From contig NZ_BAAAXV010000001.1 of NCBI RefSeq assembly GCF_039535785.1, forward strand, positions 2,356,001-2,420,000: a stretch of 64,000 bases of DNA, in the 5' to 3' direction. Position 1 is the stretch's first letter; each line of letters starts with the position of its first letter. The notes beneath the pieces are model-generated. The model ran no database searches, was not told the DNA's origin, and was given only the letters and a program-made list of their open reading frames with translations. The position numbers and the translations under genes are program-made. This stretch comes from Nonomuraea helvata (lineage in GTDB: Bacteria > Actinomycetota > Actinomycetes > Streptosporangiales > Streptosporangiaceae). Of the stretch, positions 1 through 8,771 are shown piece by piece.

Positions 1-901
1 GCCGCTTGTCGGCGTTCTCCGCCAGGACCGGGGTGTCGTACGGCTTGACCGTGTCCGCCCGCTCTTCGGGAGCCTTCTTGGCGGCCCTGGCCCGCTTCTT
101 GCCCGGCTCCCGGGGGGCGGGCTCGGCATGCCGCTCGAACAGCATGTGCCTGAGCTCGGCGAGCCGCTCCGGGATCCGGTGCACGGGGGTGGCGGTGATC
201 ACCAGCACGCCGAACCCGGACAGGAGCAGCAGCAGCGGGATCGTGATCCACGGCGGCAGGATGCTCATCGGCGGCGCCGACACGATGAAGCCGATCATGC
301 CGCCGGCCGCCGATATCTTGTCCATGCCCTGGCCCTCGCCGGCCGGGTAGGGGGTGCCGTTGGCGACGTGGATGACGCCCAGCACGCCGACCAGCAGCGC
401 GGCCCATCCGATCACCATGCGGCCGGTGTCGGCGTTCTGGTCGGGGTGTCGCAGGTAGCGCCAGGCCAGCAGGCCGAGCAGCAGCGGCAGCGCCCAGGCC
501 AGCGAGCCGAACACGCCGTGCACGGTCGCGTTCACCACGCTGGAGACGGCCCCGTCGGCGTTGCGCCACGTCATGGCCGCCAGCACGATCGCGCCCGCGA
601 GCACGGTCAGGCCTACACCGTCGCGCCGGTGCACGGGATCCAGCTCGCGGGCGTTCTTGCCCAGCGCGCGAGCCGTGCTGCCGATGCCGTTGGCAAGCAG
701 CATCCACAGACCGACGATCAGCTTGCCGATCATTGTGAAGACCCAGCTGATCGGGTCCTGGTGAGTCATCGAAGGCTTGCGGCCGGAGGCCGCCCTTGAG
801 CGCCCCGCCGACGAGGTCCCGCGCTTCGCGGGCGTCGAGCGGGACGAGGTCGACCGCTTCGCCGGCCCCTTCGATGCGCTTTTCGGCGTACGGGTGGCCA
901 T
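1..901 (-). CDS. ftsK: DNA translocase FtsK, N-terminal part (cut by window start)
   Basis: FtsK anchors at the division septum through an N-terminal membrane domain and pumps chromosomal DNA through a C-terminal ATPase motor. Only the first 300 residues are inside the window; the motor lies beyond base 1. The ATG at 899-901 opens a basic Ser/Lys/Arg-rich leader (MATRTPKSASKGPAKRS...), and a second ATG at 767-769 starts the membrane part. Four to five hydrophobic segments follow, for example around LTVLAGAIVLAAMTW, GSLAWALPLLLGLLAW, MVIGWAALLVGVLGVIHV and ITIPLLLLLSGFGVLVI. They match the FtsK 4TM domain, followed by the charged linker RKRARAAKKAPEER. In actinobacteria ftsK normally lies close downstream of rnj, as implied here, but about 20 kb of other genes separate them. 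Identification is by membrane topology and context because the motor is not visible. Confidence 0.85.
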   Translation of the reverse strand, partial: MATRTPKSASKGPAKRSTSSRSTPAKRGTSSAGRSRAASGRKPSMTHQDPISWVFTMIGKLIVGLWMLLANGIGSTARALGKNARELDPVHRRDGVGLTVLAGAIVLAAMTWRNADGAVSSVVNATVHGVFGSLAWALPLLLGLLAWRYLRHPDQNADTGRMVIGWAALLVGVLGVIHVANGTPYPAGEGQGMDKISAAGGMIGFIVSAPPMSILPPWITIPLLLLLSGFGVLVITATPVHRIPERLAELRHMLFERHAEPAPREPGKKRARAAKKAPEERADTVKPYDTPVLAENADKR

Positions 902-1050
902 GATGCCAAAGGTACGTCGGAGACACCGCGGAACGCGCGTAGGCACGCCGTACGGGGGCTCCAGCTCCACAACGGGAGGTATCGACGGCAAGGGTCTGCC
1001 ACTCTGAGAGTGACCGAACTAACACATCGAGTGATGTACTAGGACGCAGA

Positions 1051-3574
1051 GTGGACACGACCAGGGTGTCGAGCACCGCTTTCGACGGGACCCCCCCATG
1101 CCCCGGCACATGCGCGCAGGTTCGTCCGCCAGGTGCTCGGCGAATGGCAGCTGACCCATCTGGCCGAAGACGCCGTCCTCCTGACCAGCGAACTCGTCAC
1201 GAACGCCGTCGTGCACGCGGGCACCGGCATCGAGCTGACCTGCCGCCTGGACGTGGACGCCGACCCAGCGAAGCTGGAGATCGAGGTCGACGACCACCAC
1301 CCGACGCGGAAGATCCTGGAGGCCGAGCCCGCTCCCGACTCGACACGCACCTCCGGGCGCGGCTTAGCGCTCGCGGGCATGCTGGCCGACGCCTGGGGCG
1401 TCACCTACACCAGGACCGCCAAGCGCGTCTGGGTGCGCATGGAGCTCGCCGACGGCTACGACGCGCACGAGGCCACGCCGGCGCCGCCCCGTACCGCTCC
1501 CGTCGAGACGCTGCACGTCGGCGTCGTCGTCGCCGACCGCGACGGGCTGGTGCAGTCGTGGAATCCGGAGGCGGAGGAACTGCTCGGCTGGCGGGCCGAC
1601 CAGGCGATCGGCCGGCCGCTGGAGAAGCTGGTGGACTGGCGGGGCCACGGGCCGTACGCGCTGTCGCTGGCCGACACGCTCGACCTGGGCCGCTGGCGCG
1701 GCGAGGCACGCATGCGGCACAGTGACGGCAGCCTGCTCCCCGTCTACGTCTCCCACCTGCGTACGAAGGGGCAGCGATGCTCGATCTGGATGGTGGTGGC
1801 GCGTGAGCACGGCTATCTGCTGACGCCGCCGCTGCGCCGGGAGGCCGGTCGGCGCATCATGGACCTGCTCGACCAGGACATGCCGTTCGCGGAGCTGCTC
1901 GACACGATCGCCCAGATCGTGCAGATGTCCAGCGGCGGCGACGCCGCGTACGTGCTGCTGGCCGCGGACGGCGGCAACCGGTTCGGCGTGGCGGCAGGGG
2001 CGGGTGCGACGGCGGGGCTGGTGGGGGTGCTGGCCCCCGGCGTCTTCGGCGCGGAGCGCAGGACGCCCACGATGATCGAGGATCTCCTCGCCGTGGACGT
2101 CGAGCTGGCCCAGCAGCTGAACGCCAGGTCGCTGGCGTGCGCGCCGCTGCTCGTGAACGGCGAGCCGGCCGGCTACATCGTGGTGACGGCCGCCCAGCCG
2201 GGCCGCTTCGACGACGAGCTCACGGTCAGCCTCCAGCACATCGCCGGTCAGGTGGCCGGTCCGGTGCAACGCGAGCGGCTGGCCGAGCAGGACCGCGCGC
2301 ACCGGGGGCGGCTCTCGTTCCTGGCCGAGGCGGGCGAGCTGCTGGCGGGCGTACACGACGACGAGCTGATCGCGGCGCTGACCGCGCAGCTCGTCGTGCC
2401 CAAGATCGCCACCTGGGCAGCCGTCTACCTGACCGATCTGGCGGGCATGACCAGGCTCTCGCACGTCTGGCACAGCGAGGAGCGCCACAACTCCGACCTG
2501 CGCAAGTCGCTGCCCGCCATCCCGCGCACCGCGCTCGACGAGGTGAGCTGGCCGGTGGGGCCGGAGACCGTGCTGTCGTTCCCGCTGGCCACCCAGGGCA
2601 GGTCGTACGGCGCGCTGGTGATCGGCCGCGCCGAGCCGACGCTGCCGCTGGAGGTGGCCGACCTGCTGGCGGACCTGTGCCGCCTGGTCGCGCTCAACCT
2701 GCACACCGCCCTGCTCTATGCCAGGCAGGCCACCACCTCGCGGGTGCTGCAGCGGAGCCTGCTGCCCATGCGGGTGGCGCCCATGCCGGGCCTGGAGTCC
2801 GCGGTCGTCTACGAGCCCGCCGGCGAGGGCACGGACGTCGGGGGCGACTTCTACGACCTGTTCACGGTGGCCGATCACTGGTGCTTCGCGCTGGGCGACG
2901 TGTGCGGCTGCGGCCCGGAGGCGGCCGCGGTCACGGGGCTGGCCCGCCACGCCGTACGCCTGCTGGCCAAGGAGCACTACACGGTGGCCGACATCTTCGA
3001 CCGGCTCAACCACGCGCTGCTGGAGGAGGGCGAGGAGGGCAGGTTCCTCAGCCTGCTGTGCGGCGAGCTGACCCCGCTCCCCCAGGGCGGCGCGCTCTGC
3101 ACGATCGCCTCGGCCGGCCATCCGCCGCCGCTCCTGCTGCGGCCGGACGGCAGGGTCGAGGCGATGGCGGCCCCGCAGCTGCTGCTGGGCATCGAGGCCG
3201 GTGCCAGGTTCTACGTCGAGACGTTCGAGCTGGCGCCGGAGGAGGTGCTGCTGTGCGTCACCGACGGGGTGACCGAGCGGCGCAACGGCGACCGGCTGCT
3301 CGACGACGGCGACGGGCTGGCCGCGCTGCTGTCCGGCTGCAGGGGGCTGAGCGCCCACGCGGTGGCCGAACGCGTCCGGCACGCGGTCGACACGTTCGCC
3401 GAGGAGCCGTCGCAGGACGACGTGGCCCTGATGGTGATCAAGGCCTCCGCCGCCCTGCATCGCGAGGGAGCGCCGTCGCCTGGACTGAGGAGCGCCGGGA
3501 GCGGAGCGACCAGAGCGACGAGGGAAGGCGACGGCTTCTCAGCGACCGAGCCGCCTCACGAAGTGAGGCCATGA
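1051..3574 (+). CDS. ATPase-PAS-GAF-GAF-SpoIIE (PP2C) regulatory phosphatase, with an N-terminal frameshift
   Basis: This is a multidomain signalling phosphatase of the kind that controls anti-sigma/anti-anti-sigma partner switching. From 1133 the reading frame runs without interruption. In order it holds an RsbW-like ATP-binding domain (residues 1-100, LLTSELVTNAVVHAG N-box), a PAS domain (about 125-230), two GAF-like regions (about 250-390 and 405-540) and a SpoIIE/PP2C phosphatase domain (about 560-770). Key acidic motifs of the last are DVGGDFYDLF, GDVCGCG, VTDGVTER and SQDDVALMVIK. The GTG at 1133 falls inside the ATPase fold. Bases 1098-1132 encode HAPAHARRFVRQ in the same frame but lack a start codon. 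The natural start is GTG 1051, preceded by AGGA, in another frame (VDTTRVSSTAFDGTP). The two frames join if one C is removed from the C7 run at 1091-1097. The 3' end overlaps galM by 19 bases, tail to tail. Confidence 0.85.
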
Positions 3575-4515
3575 GCAGCAGTCGTGAACCTGTAGGCCGT
3601 GGTCGAGGTGCGGCGCTCGCCCGGCCTCAGCACGGTGGAGGGGAACTGCGGCTGGTTGGGCGAGTCGGGGAAGTGCTGGGTCTCCAGGCACAGCCCGGCG
3701 AAGGGCCCGTACGGCGTCGCGCCCCCGTCGAGCATGCTGCCCGTGTAGAACTGCACGCCCGGCTCGGTCGTCGTGACCTCCATGGTCAGGCCGCCGGCCG
3801 TCACCTTGCAGCCGTCACCGCTGAGCACGTAGCAGTGGTCGTACTGGCCGTCGTACCGCTCGGCCACGGCGTGCGGCTCGGTGAAGTCGAACGGCGTGCC
3901 CTTGACCGGCGCGAGCTCACCCGTGGGGATCTTGTGCTCGTCCACCGGCAGGTAGTGGTCGGCGGCCAGCTGCACGACGTGGTCCCGTACGTCGCCTTCG
4001 CCCTTGAGGTTGAAGTAGGAGTGGTTGGTCAGGTTGACCACGGTCGGGGCGTCGGCCTCCGTGGCGTAGTCGATGCGGAGCGCGTCGTCCTCGAGCGTGT
4101 ACGTGACCCAGGCCGTCAGCGTGCCCGGGTAGCCCTCGTCGCCGTCGGGGCTGACCAGCTTCAGCGTGACCGAGCCCTCGGTGCGTTCCTCGATGGACCA
4201 CACCCTCCTGTCGAAGCCCTCGATGCCGCCGTGCAGGCTGGCGGCGCCGTTGTTGAGCGGCAGCTCGTACTCGACGCCGTCCAGGGTGAAGCGGCCGTTC
4301 GCGATGCGGTTGCCGTACCGGCCGACGACCGCGCCGAAGTAGCGGCTGCGGGTCTGGTAGTCCTCCAGCGTGTCGAGGCCGAGCACGACGTTGCGGCCCG
4401 ACACCTCCAGCGAGCGCACGATGGCGCCGTACGTGAGGACCTCGGCGCGCAGCCGTCCCGACGACAGCTCCACCTGTTCGACGCTCTCCCCCGACGGCAG
4501 CGTTCCGAAGATCAT
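3556..4515 (-). CDS. galM: Aldose 1-epimerase (galactose mutarotase)
   Basis: This enzyme interconverts alpha and beta anomers of aldohexoses in the cytoplasm. The 319-residue protein starts MIFGTLPSGESVEQVEL and has the usual GalM length. Recognised motifs are NRIANGRF (substrate loop), NNGAASLHGG with the catalytic-region His, NLTNHSYFNLKG with the second conserved His, and PGVQFYTGSML near the catalytic Glu segment. The start ATG at 4513-4515 overlaps the stop of the upstream LacI regulator by four bases (ATGA), so the two are translationally coupled and probably controlled by the LacI operators at 5490-5557. The adjacent uronate pathway starts with a dehydrogenase acting on the cyclic sugar, so supplying the right anomer is a plausible link. 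That link is inference. Galactose mutarotation is the family function. Confidence 0.9.
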   Translation of the reverse strand: MIFGTLPSGESVEQVELSSGRLRAEVLTYGAIVRSLEVSGRNVVLGLDTLEDYQTRSRYFGAVVGRYGNRIANGRFTLDGVEYELPLNNGAASLHGGIEGFDRRVWSIEERTEGSVTLKLVSPDGDEGYPGTLTAWVTYTLEDDALRIDYATEADAPTVVNLTNHSYFNLKGEGDVRDHVVQLAADHYLPVDEHKIPTGELAPVKGTPFDFTEPHAVAERYDGQYDHCYVLSGDGCKVTAGGLTMEVTTTEPGVQFYTGSMLDGGATPYGPFAGLCLETQHFPDSPNQPQFPSTVLRPGERRTSTTAYRFTTAAHGLTS

Positions 4516-5474
4516 GTTTGGGCCCTTCCCGTGGACTCGCGGACTATGAGGGCGGTGTCGAGGGTCACTGTCGCGCCCTCGCCCCCCGACTGGAGCAGCA
4601 GGTCGACGGCCATCCTCCCGGCGGCCACGGCCGGCATGGCGACGGTGGTCAGCTTGGGCCGGTTGAGCCGCCCCGGAAGGATGTCGTCGAACCCGATGAC
4701 GCTTATCTTCTCTGGTACCCCAATCTCCATCGCGGACAGCCCCTCGATGAGGCCGAGCGCCACGAGGTCGTTGTACGCGAGCACCGCGGTCGCCCCGCAG
4801 GCCGCCACGTCCGCCGCCACCGACAGGCCGCCCGACTCGGTGGGCTGGTTGGGTCCGAAGAAGACGAGGTCGAGCCCGGGGGCCTCGGCGGCGGCGCCCT
4901 GCATCTCGTTGCTGGTCCACGAGCCGATGGGGCCCGACACGAGCGCGATCCTGCGGTGGCCGAGGCCGGCCAGGTGCTCCAGCGCGAGCTTGGCGCCCTG
5001 GGCGACGTTCATCAGCACGGCGGGCATGCCCTTGATCCGCCGGTTGATCACCACGAAGGGCACGTCCTCCGCCAGGCGCTCGATCATCTTGTTCGACAGC
5101 CGGGGGCTGCACAGCAGGACGCCGTCCACCTGCTTGGTGAACGTCCTGATCAGCTCCTCCTCCACCCGCGGGTCCTCGTCGGTGTCGGCCACGAACACGT
5201 GGTAGTCCCGGCCCCTGGCCTGCGCCTGGGCGGCCTTGATGAGCGGCGGGAAGAACGGGTTGGAGATGTCGGCCACGATCAGGCCCATGTTGAACGTGCG
5301 CCCGGTGGTGAGCGCCCTGGCCGCGCGGTTGGGGCGGTAGCCGAGGTCGTCGGCGGCGGCCAGCACGCGGCTCCTGGTGGCAGGATTGACCAGATGCGGC
5401 GCGGAGAAGGTGCGGGACACAGTGGACACGTGGACGCCGCAGGCACGCGCCACGTCCTTGATCGTCGCCGCCAT
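4512..5474 (-). CDS. LacI-family transcriptional repressor
   Basis: This 320-residue DNA-binding sugar sensor represses transcription until an effector binds. Residues 1-60 form the LacI helix-turn-helix and hinge (TIKDVARACGVHVSTVSRTFS, then LGYRPNRAARAL). The remainder is a periplasmic-binding-protein-like effector domain (GLIVADISNPFFPPLIKA, VDGVLLCSPRLS, GHRRIALVSGP, IGFDDILPGRLNRPKLTTV). A strong ribosome-binding site, GGGAGG, lies before the ATG at 5472-5474. The gene is first in an operon with galM (four-base overlap). Two GCAAnCGGTTGC-type palindromes immediately upstream fit autoregulation. The effector cannot be read from sequence; a galactose- or uronate-related sugar is a guess from context. 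Confidence 0.92.
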   Translation of the reverse strand: MAATIKDVARACGVHVSTVSRTFSAPHLVNPATRSRVLAAADDLGYRPNRAARALTTGRTFNMGLIVADISNPFFPPLIKAAQAQARGRDYHVFVADTDEDPRVEEELIRTFTKQVDGVLLCSPRLSNKMIERLAEDVPFVVINRRIKGMPAVLMNVAQGAKLALEHLAGLGHRRIALVSGPIGSWTSNEMQGAAAEAPGLDLVFFGPNQPTESGGLSVAADVAACGATAVLAYNDLVALGLIEGLSAMEIGVPEKISVIGFDDILPGRLNRPKLTTVAMPAVAAGRMAVDLLLQSGGEGATVTLDTALIVRESTGRAQT

Positions 5475-5489
5475 CGCCGTCCTCCCTTT

Positions 5490-5557
5490 GCAAACGGTTG
5501 CCAGACTAAACCTTGACCTTCATACCTTCGGTCGTCAAGGTTCTTGCAACCGGTTGC
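5490..5557. promoter_or_regulatory. Two LacI-type operators upstream of the lacI-galM pair
   Basis: GCAACCGGTTGC at 5546-5557 is a perfect 12-bp palindrome. GCAAACGGTTGC at 5490-5501 differs at one base. Both have the central CG and half-site typical of LacI/PurR-family operators. Centres are 56 bp apart, which would permit looping. Between them CCTTGAC (5511-5517) and GTCAAGG (5534-5540) form another inverted repeat that includes a TTGAC -35-like element on the minus strand. Confidence 0.75.
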
Positions 5558-5606
5558 TCCAAGGGCCGAGCGAAACGCCGCACCTCCCCGTACCGGCGGG
5601 GCGGGG

Positions 5607-6401
5607 TTACCAGCGCTCGCCCAGTGCGTTGAGGGTGAACACGCCTCCGGCGCGGTCGTGGAGCGGCTCCGAGAGGTCCGGTTCGCCCTGCTCGGCGATG
5701 AGGGCCGCGGCCATGGGCTCGGAGGAGTCGCGGGAGACGTACCCGATGGACTTGGCCTCCTCCAGCGACCACCACCGCCGCGCGTTGTCCGAGACGCCCC
5801 AGACCACGTGATACCCGGGCGCGGTCAGCGCCGCCTCGATCAAGCGGGTCAGGTCGTCGGCCGAGATCCAGGTGGCCAGGCCGCGCGTGTCGCCGGGGGC
5901 CTCGTTGCAGGTGCCGAGCCGGATCACGGTCACGTTCATGCCGAACCGGTCGTGGTAGAGACTCCCGAGCGCCTCCATGACGACCTTGCTCACCCCGTAA
6001 AAGGTGTCGGGCCGGGGAAAGGCGTAGTCGGGCAGCTCGGAGCCGTCGGCGGGGCGGGTCTGGAAGCCGGCCGCGTGGTGGCTGCCCATGAGCACCAGGT
6101 GCCGGACGCCTTCTTCGCGGGCGGCCTCAAGAAGCACTTGCATCCCGTTGACGTTGGCCTGCACTATGTCGGCCCAGGGAGCCTCCCGGCTCTCGCCACC
6201 GAGATGGATCACCGCGTCCACGCCCTTCATCGCCTCGGCCACCTGTGCCGGGTCGGCGAGGTCGGCCGTGACCCACTCCTCACCGGCGCCCGGCTCCACC
6301 GGGTGGAGGTCGGAAAGCCGCAGCGTGCGGCCGTCGCGGGCGAGCCGTGGGCGGAGCAGCGTGCCGACTTTTCCCGCGGCTCCGGTCATAAGAATGCGCA
6401 T
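5607..6401 (-). CDS. udh: NAD-dependent uronate dehydrogenase (SDR/epimerase fold)
   Basis: Uronate dehydrogenase oxidises D-glucuronate or D-galacturonate to the aldarolactone with NAD+, the first step of oxidative hexuronate catabolism. The 264-residue protein has the extended-SDR nucleotide motif TGAAGKVG at the N-terminus, DLADPAQVAEAMKGVDAVIHLGG, the catalytic YGVSK (Tyr-x3-Lys) and WISADDLTRLIEAAL. Length and layout match bacterial Udh (about 265 residues). The start at ATG 6399-6401 puts the nucleotide motif at the N-terminus. No ribosome-binding site is visible, and a TACATC -10-like box (6410-6415, minus strand) lies eight bases upstream, so the message may be nearly leaderless. Two putative IclR operators (6413-6447) overlap this promoter. 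A generic NAD-dependent epimerase is the alternative, but the flanking glucarate pathway genes make Udh likely. Confidence 0.8.
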   Translation of the reverse strand: MRILMTGAAGKVGTLLRPRLARDGRTLRLSDLHPVEPGAGEEWVTADLADPAQVAEAMKGVDAVIHLGGESREAPWADIVQANVNGMQVLLEAAREEGVRHLVLMGSHHAAGFQTRPADGSELPDYAFPRPDTFYGVSKVVMEALGSLYHDRFGMNVTVIRLGTCNEAPGDTRGLATWISADDLTRLIEAALTAPGYHVVWGVSDNARRWWSLEEAKSIGYVSRDSSEPMAAALIAEQGEPDLSEPLHDRAGGVFTLNALGERW

Positions 6402-6412
6402 GCATCCATGAT

Positions 6413-6447
6413 GTACACGATTCTGACTGAAATTCACATCCTTGAAT
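6413..6447. promoter_or_regulatory. Tandem 16-bp operator pair before udh (putative IclR sites)
   Basis: GTACACGATTCTGACT (6413-6428) and ATTCACATCCTTGAAT (6432-6447) fit the cluster-wide consensus RTYCANRTATNTGRAY with a few mismatches. Their centres are 19 bp apart, the same spacing as in the other three promoters of the cluster. The first overlaps the likely udh -10 region. Confidence 0.6.
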
Positions 6448-6489
6448 ATTGACCGTGAACCATGCAGCTAGTTACGTTCACAGGCACGA

Positions 6490-6524
6490 GTTCAAGTCCA
6501 CGACTCATGTCCACGTATGTGAAC
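6490..6524. promoter_or_regulatory. Tandem 16-bp operator pair before the sugar-binding protein gene (putative IclR sites)
   Basis: GTCCACGTATGTGAAC (6509-6524) is a clear inverted repeat and is close to the reverse complement of the site at 13024-13039. A degenerate partner, GTTCAAGTCCACGACT (6490-6505), keeps the left half-site at the same 19-bp spacing. The strong copy abuts the GGGAGG ribosome-binding site at 6525-6530. Confidence 0.65.
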
Positions 6525-6537
6525 GGGAGGCGGTCTG

Positions 6538-7845
6538 ATGTCACGTCGTCTGCTGGGGGTCGCGATCACGGCGACCCTGGCCGTAACGCTGACAGGCTGC
6601 GGTTCCGGGGGATCAGGTTCAGACAACGCGCTGGAGATCTGGATCAGGCAGGCGCCCGATTCCGACTCCGCCAAGACGGCGGTGAAACTCGCCGACGCAT
6701 TCACCAAGGCCAGCGGGGTGAAGACGAAAGTCGTCGCGCTATTCGACGACTTCGAGACCAAGCTGAACCAGCAGGCCGCCCAGAAGAAGCTTCCCGACAT
6801 CGTCATCAACGACACTGCCCAGCTCGGCAACATGCACTCGCAGGGCTGGCTCCGCGAGATCGACAAGGCCTCGCTCGCCGGCGGCGACAAGCTGTCCGAC
6901 CGCGCCTGGCAGGCCGCGACGGGGGCGGACGGCAAGTTCTACGGCACCCCGTTCTCCGCCCAGGCGTTCGCGCTCATCGTACGGAAGGACTGGCGCGAGA
7001 AGGTCGGCATGGAGCCGCCCAAGAGCTGGGACGACCTGGCCAAGCTGGCTCAGGCGTTCACCCAGAAGGACCCCGACGGCAACGGCAAGGCCGACACGGC
7101 GGGCTTCGTCATCCCCGCGGGCACCAAGCGCGGCTACGCCTCCTGGTACGCCTCCTCCTACATCTACGGCAACGGCGGCGACTTCATCAAGGGCACCGGC
7201 GGCGGCCACTTCCAGGCCACGGTCAACGACCCGAAGACGGTCGAGGCCGTCCAGTACCTGCAGGACCAGTTCTGCAAGGCCAAGACCGTCAACCCGGGCG
7301 CGGTCAGCAACGACACGACCGTCACGCACGAGGTCTTCGAGAAGGGCCAGGGCGGCATCTACCTGGTCGGCCCGTACGTGCTCGCGAGGTTCGTCAAGAG
7401 CATCGGCACCGACAAGATCGAGGTGCTGCCCCTGCCCAAGGGTCCGACCGGCGGCCCCGGCACGCTCGGCGAGGGCGAGAACGTCTACCTGATGGCCGGC
7501 TCCGACCAGCAGGACGCGCAGAAGAAGTTCGCCGAGTTCGCGATCTCCCCTGAGGGCCAGAAGATCGGCATGAACAAGGACGCCAACGGCGCCATCGTCC
7601 GCCTGCCCGTCAACACCCAGGTCGACATGGCCGGCGAGCGGCAGGACCCGCGGTGGAAGGTGTTCCAGGACGCCTACGCCAACGCCGTCTACGCCCCGCC
7701 CGTCCCGAACTGGGCGCCGATCCGCCAGGACTCCGCCGACTCCATCAACGCGGTCTGGGCCGACTGCTCCGCGAACGTCAAGACGGCGATGGACCAGCTG
7801 AACACCAAGCTCACGCAGGAACTCCAGAGCCAGAAAGCGTCATGA
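6538..7845 (+). CDS. Extracellular sugar-binding lipoprotein of an ABC importer
   Basis: This solute-binding protein captures the sugar or sugar acid outside the cell and delivers it to the two permeases encoded next. The 435-residue protein has a lipoprotein signal peptide (MSRRLLGVAITATLAVTLTGC) with lipobox Cys21, then a Gly/Ser linker and a bacterial extracellular solute-binding family 1 fold. Typical motifs are DIVINDTAQLGNMHSQGWL, YGTPFSAQAFALIVRKDW, KSWDDLAKLAQAF and EVFEKGQGGIYLVGPYV. GGGAGG eight bases upstream supports ATG 6538. The stop overlaps the first permease start (ATGA), so the importer genes form one operon. The position inside the uronate/glucarate cluster and the shared operators suggest a uronic or aldaric acid, or an oligosaccharide of it, as ligand. 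That is inference. Confidence 0.92.
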   Translation: MSRRLLGVAITATLAVTLTGCGSGGSGSDNALEIWIRQAPDSDSAKTAVKLADAFTKASGVKTKVVALFDDFETKLNQQAAQKKLPDIVINDTAQLGNMHSQGWLREIDKASLAGGDKLSDRAWQAATGADGKFYGTPFSAQAFALIVRKDWREKVGMEPPKSWDDLAKLAQAFTQKDPDGNGKADTAGFVIPAGTKRGYASWYASSYIYGNGGDFIKGTGGGHFQATVNDPKTVEAVQYLQDQFCKAKTVNPGAVSNDTTVTHEVFEKGQGGIYLVGPYVLARFVKSIGTDKIEVLPLPKGPTGGPGTLGEGENVYLMAGSDQQDAQKKFAEFAISPEGQKIGMNKDANGAIVRLPVNTQVDMAGERQDPRWKVFQDAYANAVYAPPVPNWAPIRQDSADSINAVWADCSANVKTAMDQLNTKLTQELQSQKAS

Positions 7846-8771
7846 CCTCCACACTCACCCCGGCTCCCGGCCGCACGGCGACCCCCCATCGCCGCACCAA
7901 GCGGGTGCGGTGGCGGGGGCCGCTGATGGCCTGGCTGTTCCTGGCGCCCGCTCTCCTGCTGTTCCTGTACTTCAAGTTCATCCCGATGTTCGTGGGCCTG
8001 TGGAAGAGCTTCTTCAAGGTCCAGACGTTCCTCGGTGACGAGTGGCTCGGCCTCGAGAACTACAAGACGATCATCAGCGACGCTGACTTCGCCGCGGCCA
8101 TCTGGCACAGCATCCTGCTGGCGCTGGGCACCACGATCGGCTCGCTCGTGCTGGGCCTCGGGTTCGCGCTGCTCATCGAGGGTCCCGCCCGCTATCTGTG
8201 GTTCGTACGGACTGCCGCCTTCCTGCCGGTCGTCACCACGATGGCGGCCGTGGCCGAGGTGTGGCGCATCATGTTCCACCCGGCCGACAGCGGGATGCTC
8301 AACACGATCATCGGCTGGGTCGGCGTCGATCCCCAGCCATGGCTGGCCAGCGAGCACTCCTCGCTCTGGTCGATCATGCTGATGAGCATCTGGCGCGGCA
8401 CGCCGTACGACATGATGATCTTCCTGGCGGGGCTGGTCGGCGTCGACCGCACGCTCTACGAGGCGGCGGCCGTGGACGGCGCCTCCACCTGGCACCGGCT
8501 GCGGCACATCACGCTGCCCGCCCTGCGGCCGGTGTTCTGGATCCTGTTCACGCTGGCGGCCATCCGCGGGCTGCGGGTCTTCGTCGAGGTGTACGTCCTG
8601 ACGAACGGCGGTCCGAACGGCTCGTCCGAGGTGCTGATGACGCTGATCTACAAGCTCGGGTTCCAGAAGAACGATCTGGGCGTGGCCTCGGCGGGCGGGA
8701 TCGTGCTGTTCCTGGCCACGCTGGCACTCACCCTGATCGCTCAGATGCTGCGCAGGAGGCAGGCGAGATGA
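7842..8771 (+). CDS. ABC sugar importer permease 1 (MalF type)
   Basis: This inner-membrane subunit forms half of the translocation channel of a CUT1-type carbohydrate ABC importer. The 309-residue protein has a basic cytoplasmic N-terminus and about six hydrophobic segments, beginning LMAWLFLAPALLLFLYF. The EAA loop that contacts the ATPase is EAAAVDGASTWHRLRHITLP at about residues 206-225. The start ATG 7842-7844 overlaps the binding-protein stop, and a longer upstream reading would run into that gene. The next permease overlaps its stop (ATGA at 8768-8771). No ATPase gene is present, so a shared MsmK-like ATPase elsewhere is likely, as is common in actinobacteria. Confidence 0.92.
   Translation: MTSTLTPAPGRTATPHRRTKRVRWRGPLMAWLFLAPALLLFLYFKFIPMFVGLWKSFFKVQTFLGDEWLGLENYKTIISDADFAAAIWHSILLALGTTIGSLVLGLGFALLIEGPARYLWFVRTAAFLPVVTTMAAVAEVWRIMFHPADSGMLNTIIGWVGVDPQPWLASEHSSLWSIMLMSIWRGTPYDMMIFLAGLVGVDRTLYEAAAVDGASTWHRLRHITLPALRPVFWILFTLAAIRGLRVFVEVYVLTNGGPNGSSEVLMTLIYKLGFQKNDLGVASAGGIVLFLATLALTLIAQMLRRRQAR

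Noticed and set aside
128-799. 223-codon plus-strand frame opposite ftsK
   Set aside because: It is antisense to the membrane domain of FtsK and has a His/Arg/Gln-rich composition typical of shadow frames in GC-rich DNA.
3556-5493. A single 645-codon minus-strand frame suggesting a fusion of GalM with an upstream domain
   Set aside because: The upstream half is the wrong frame of the LacI gene; the real GalM starts at 4515 and LacI at 5474, overlapping by four bases.
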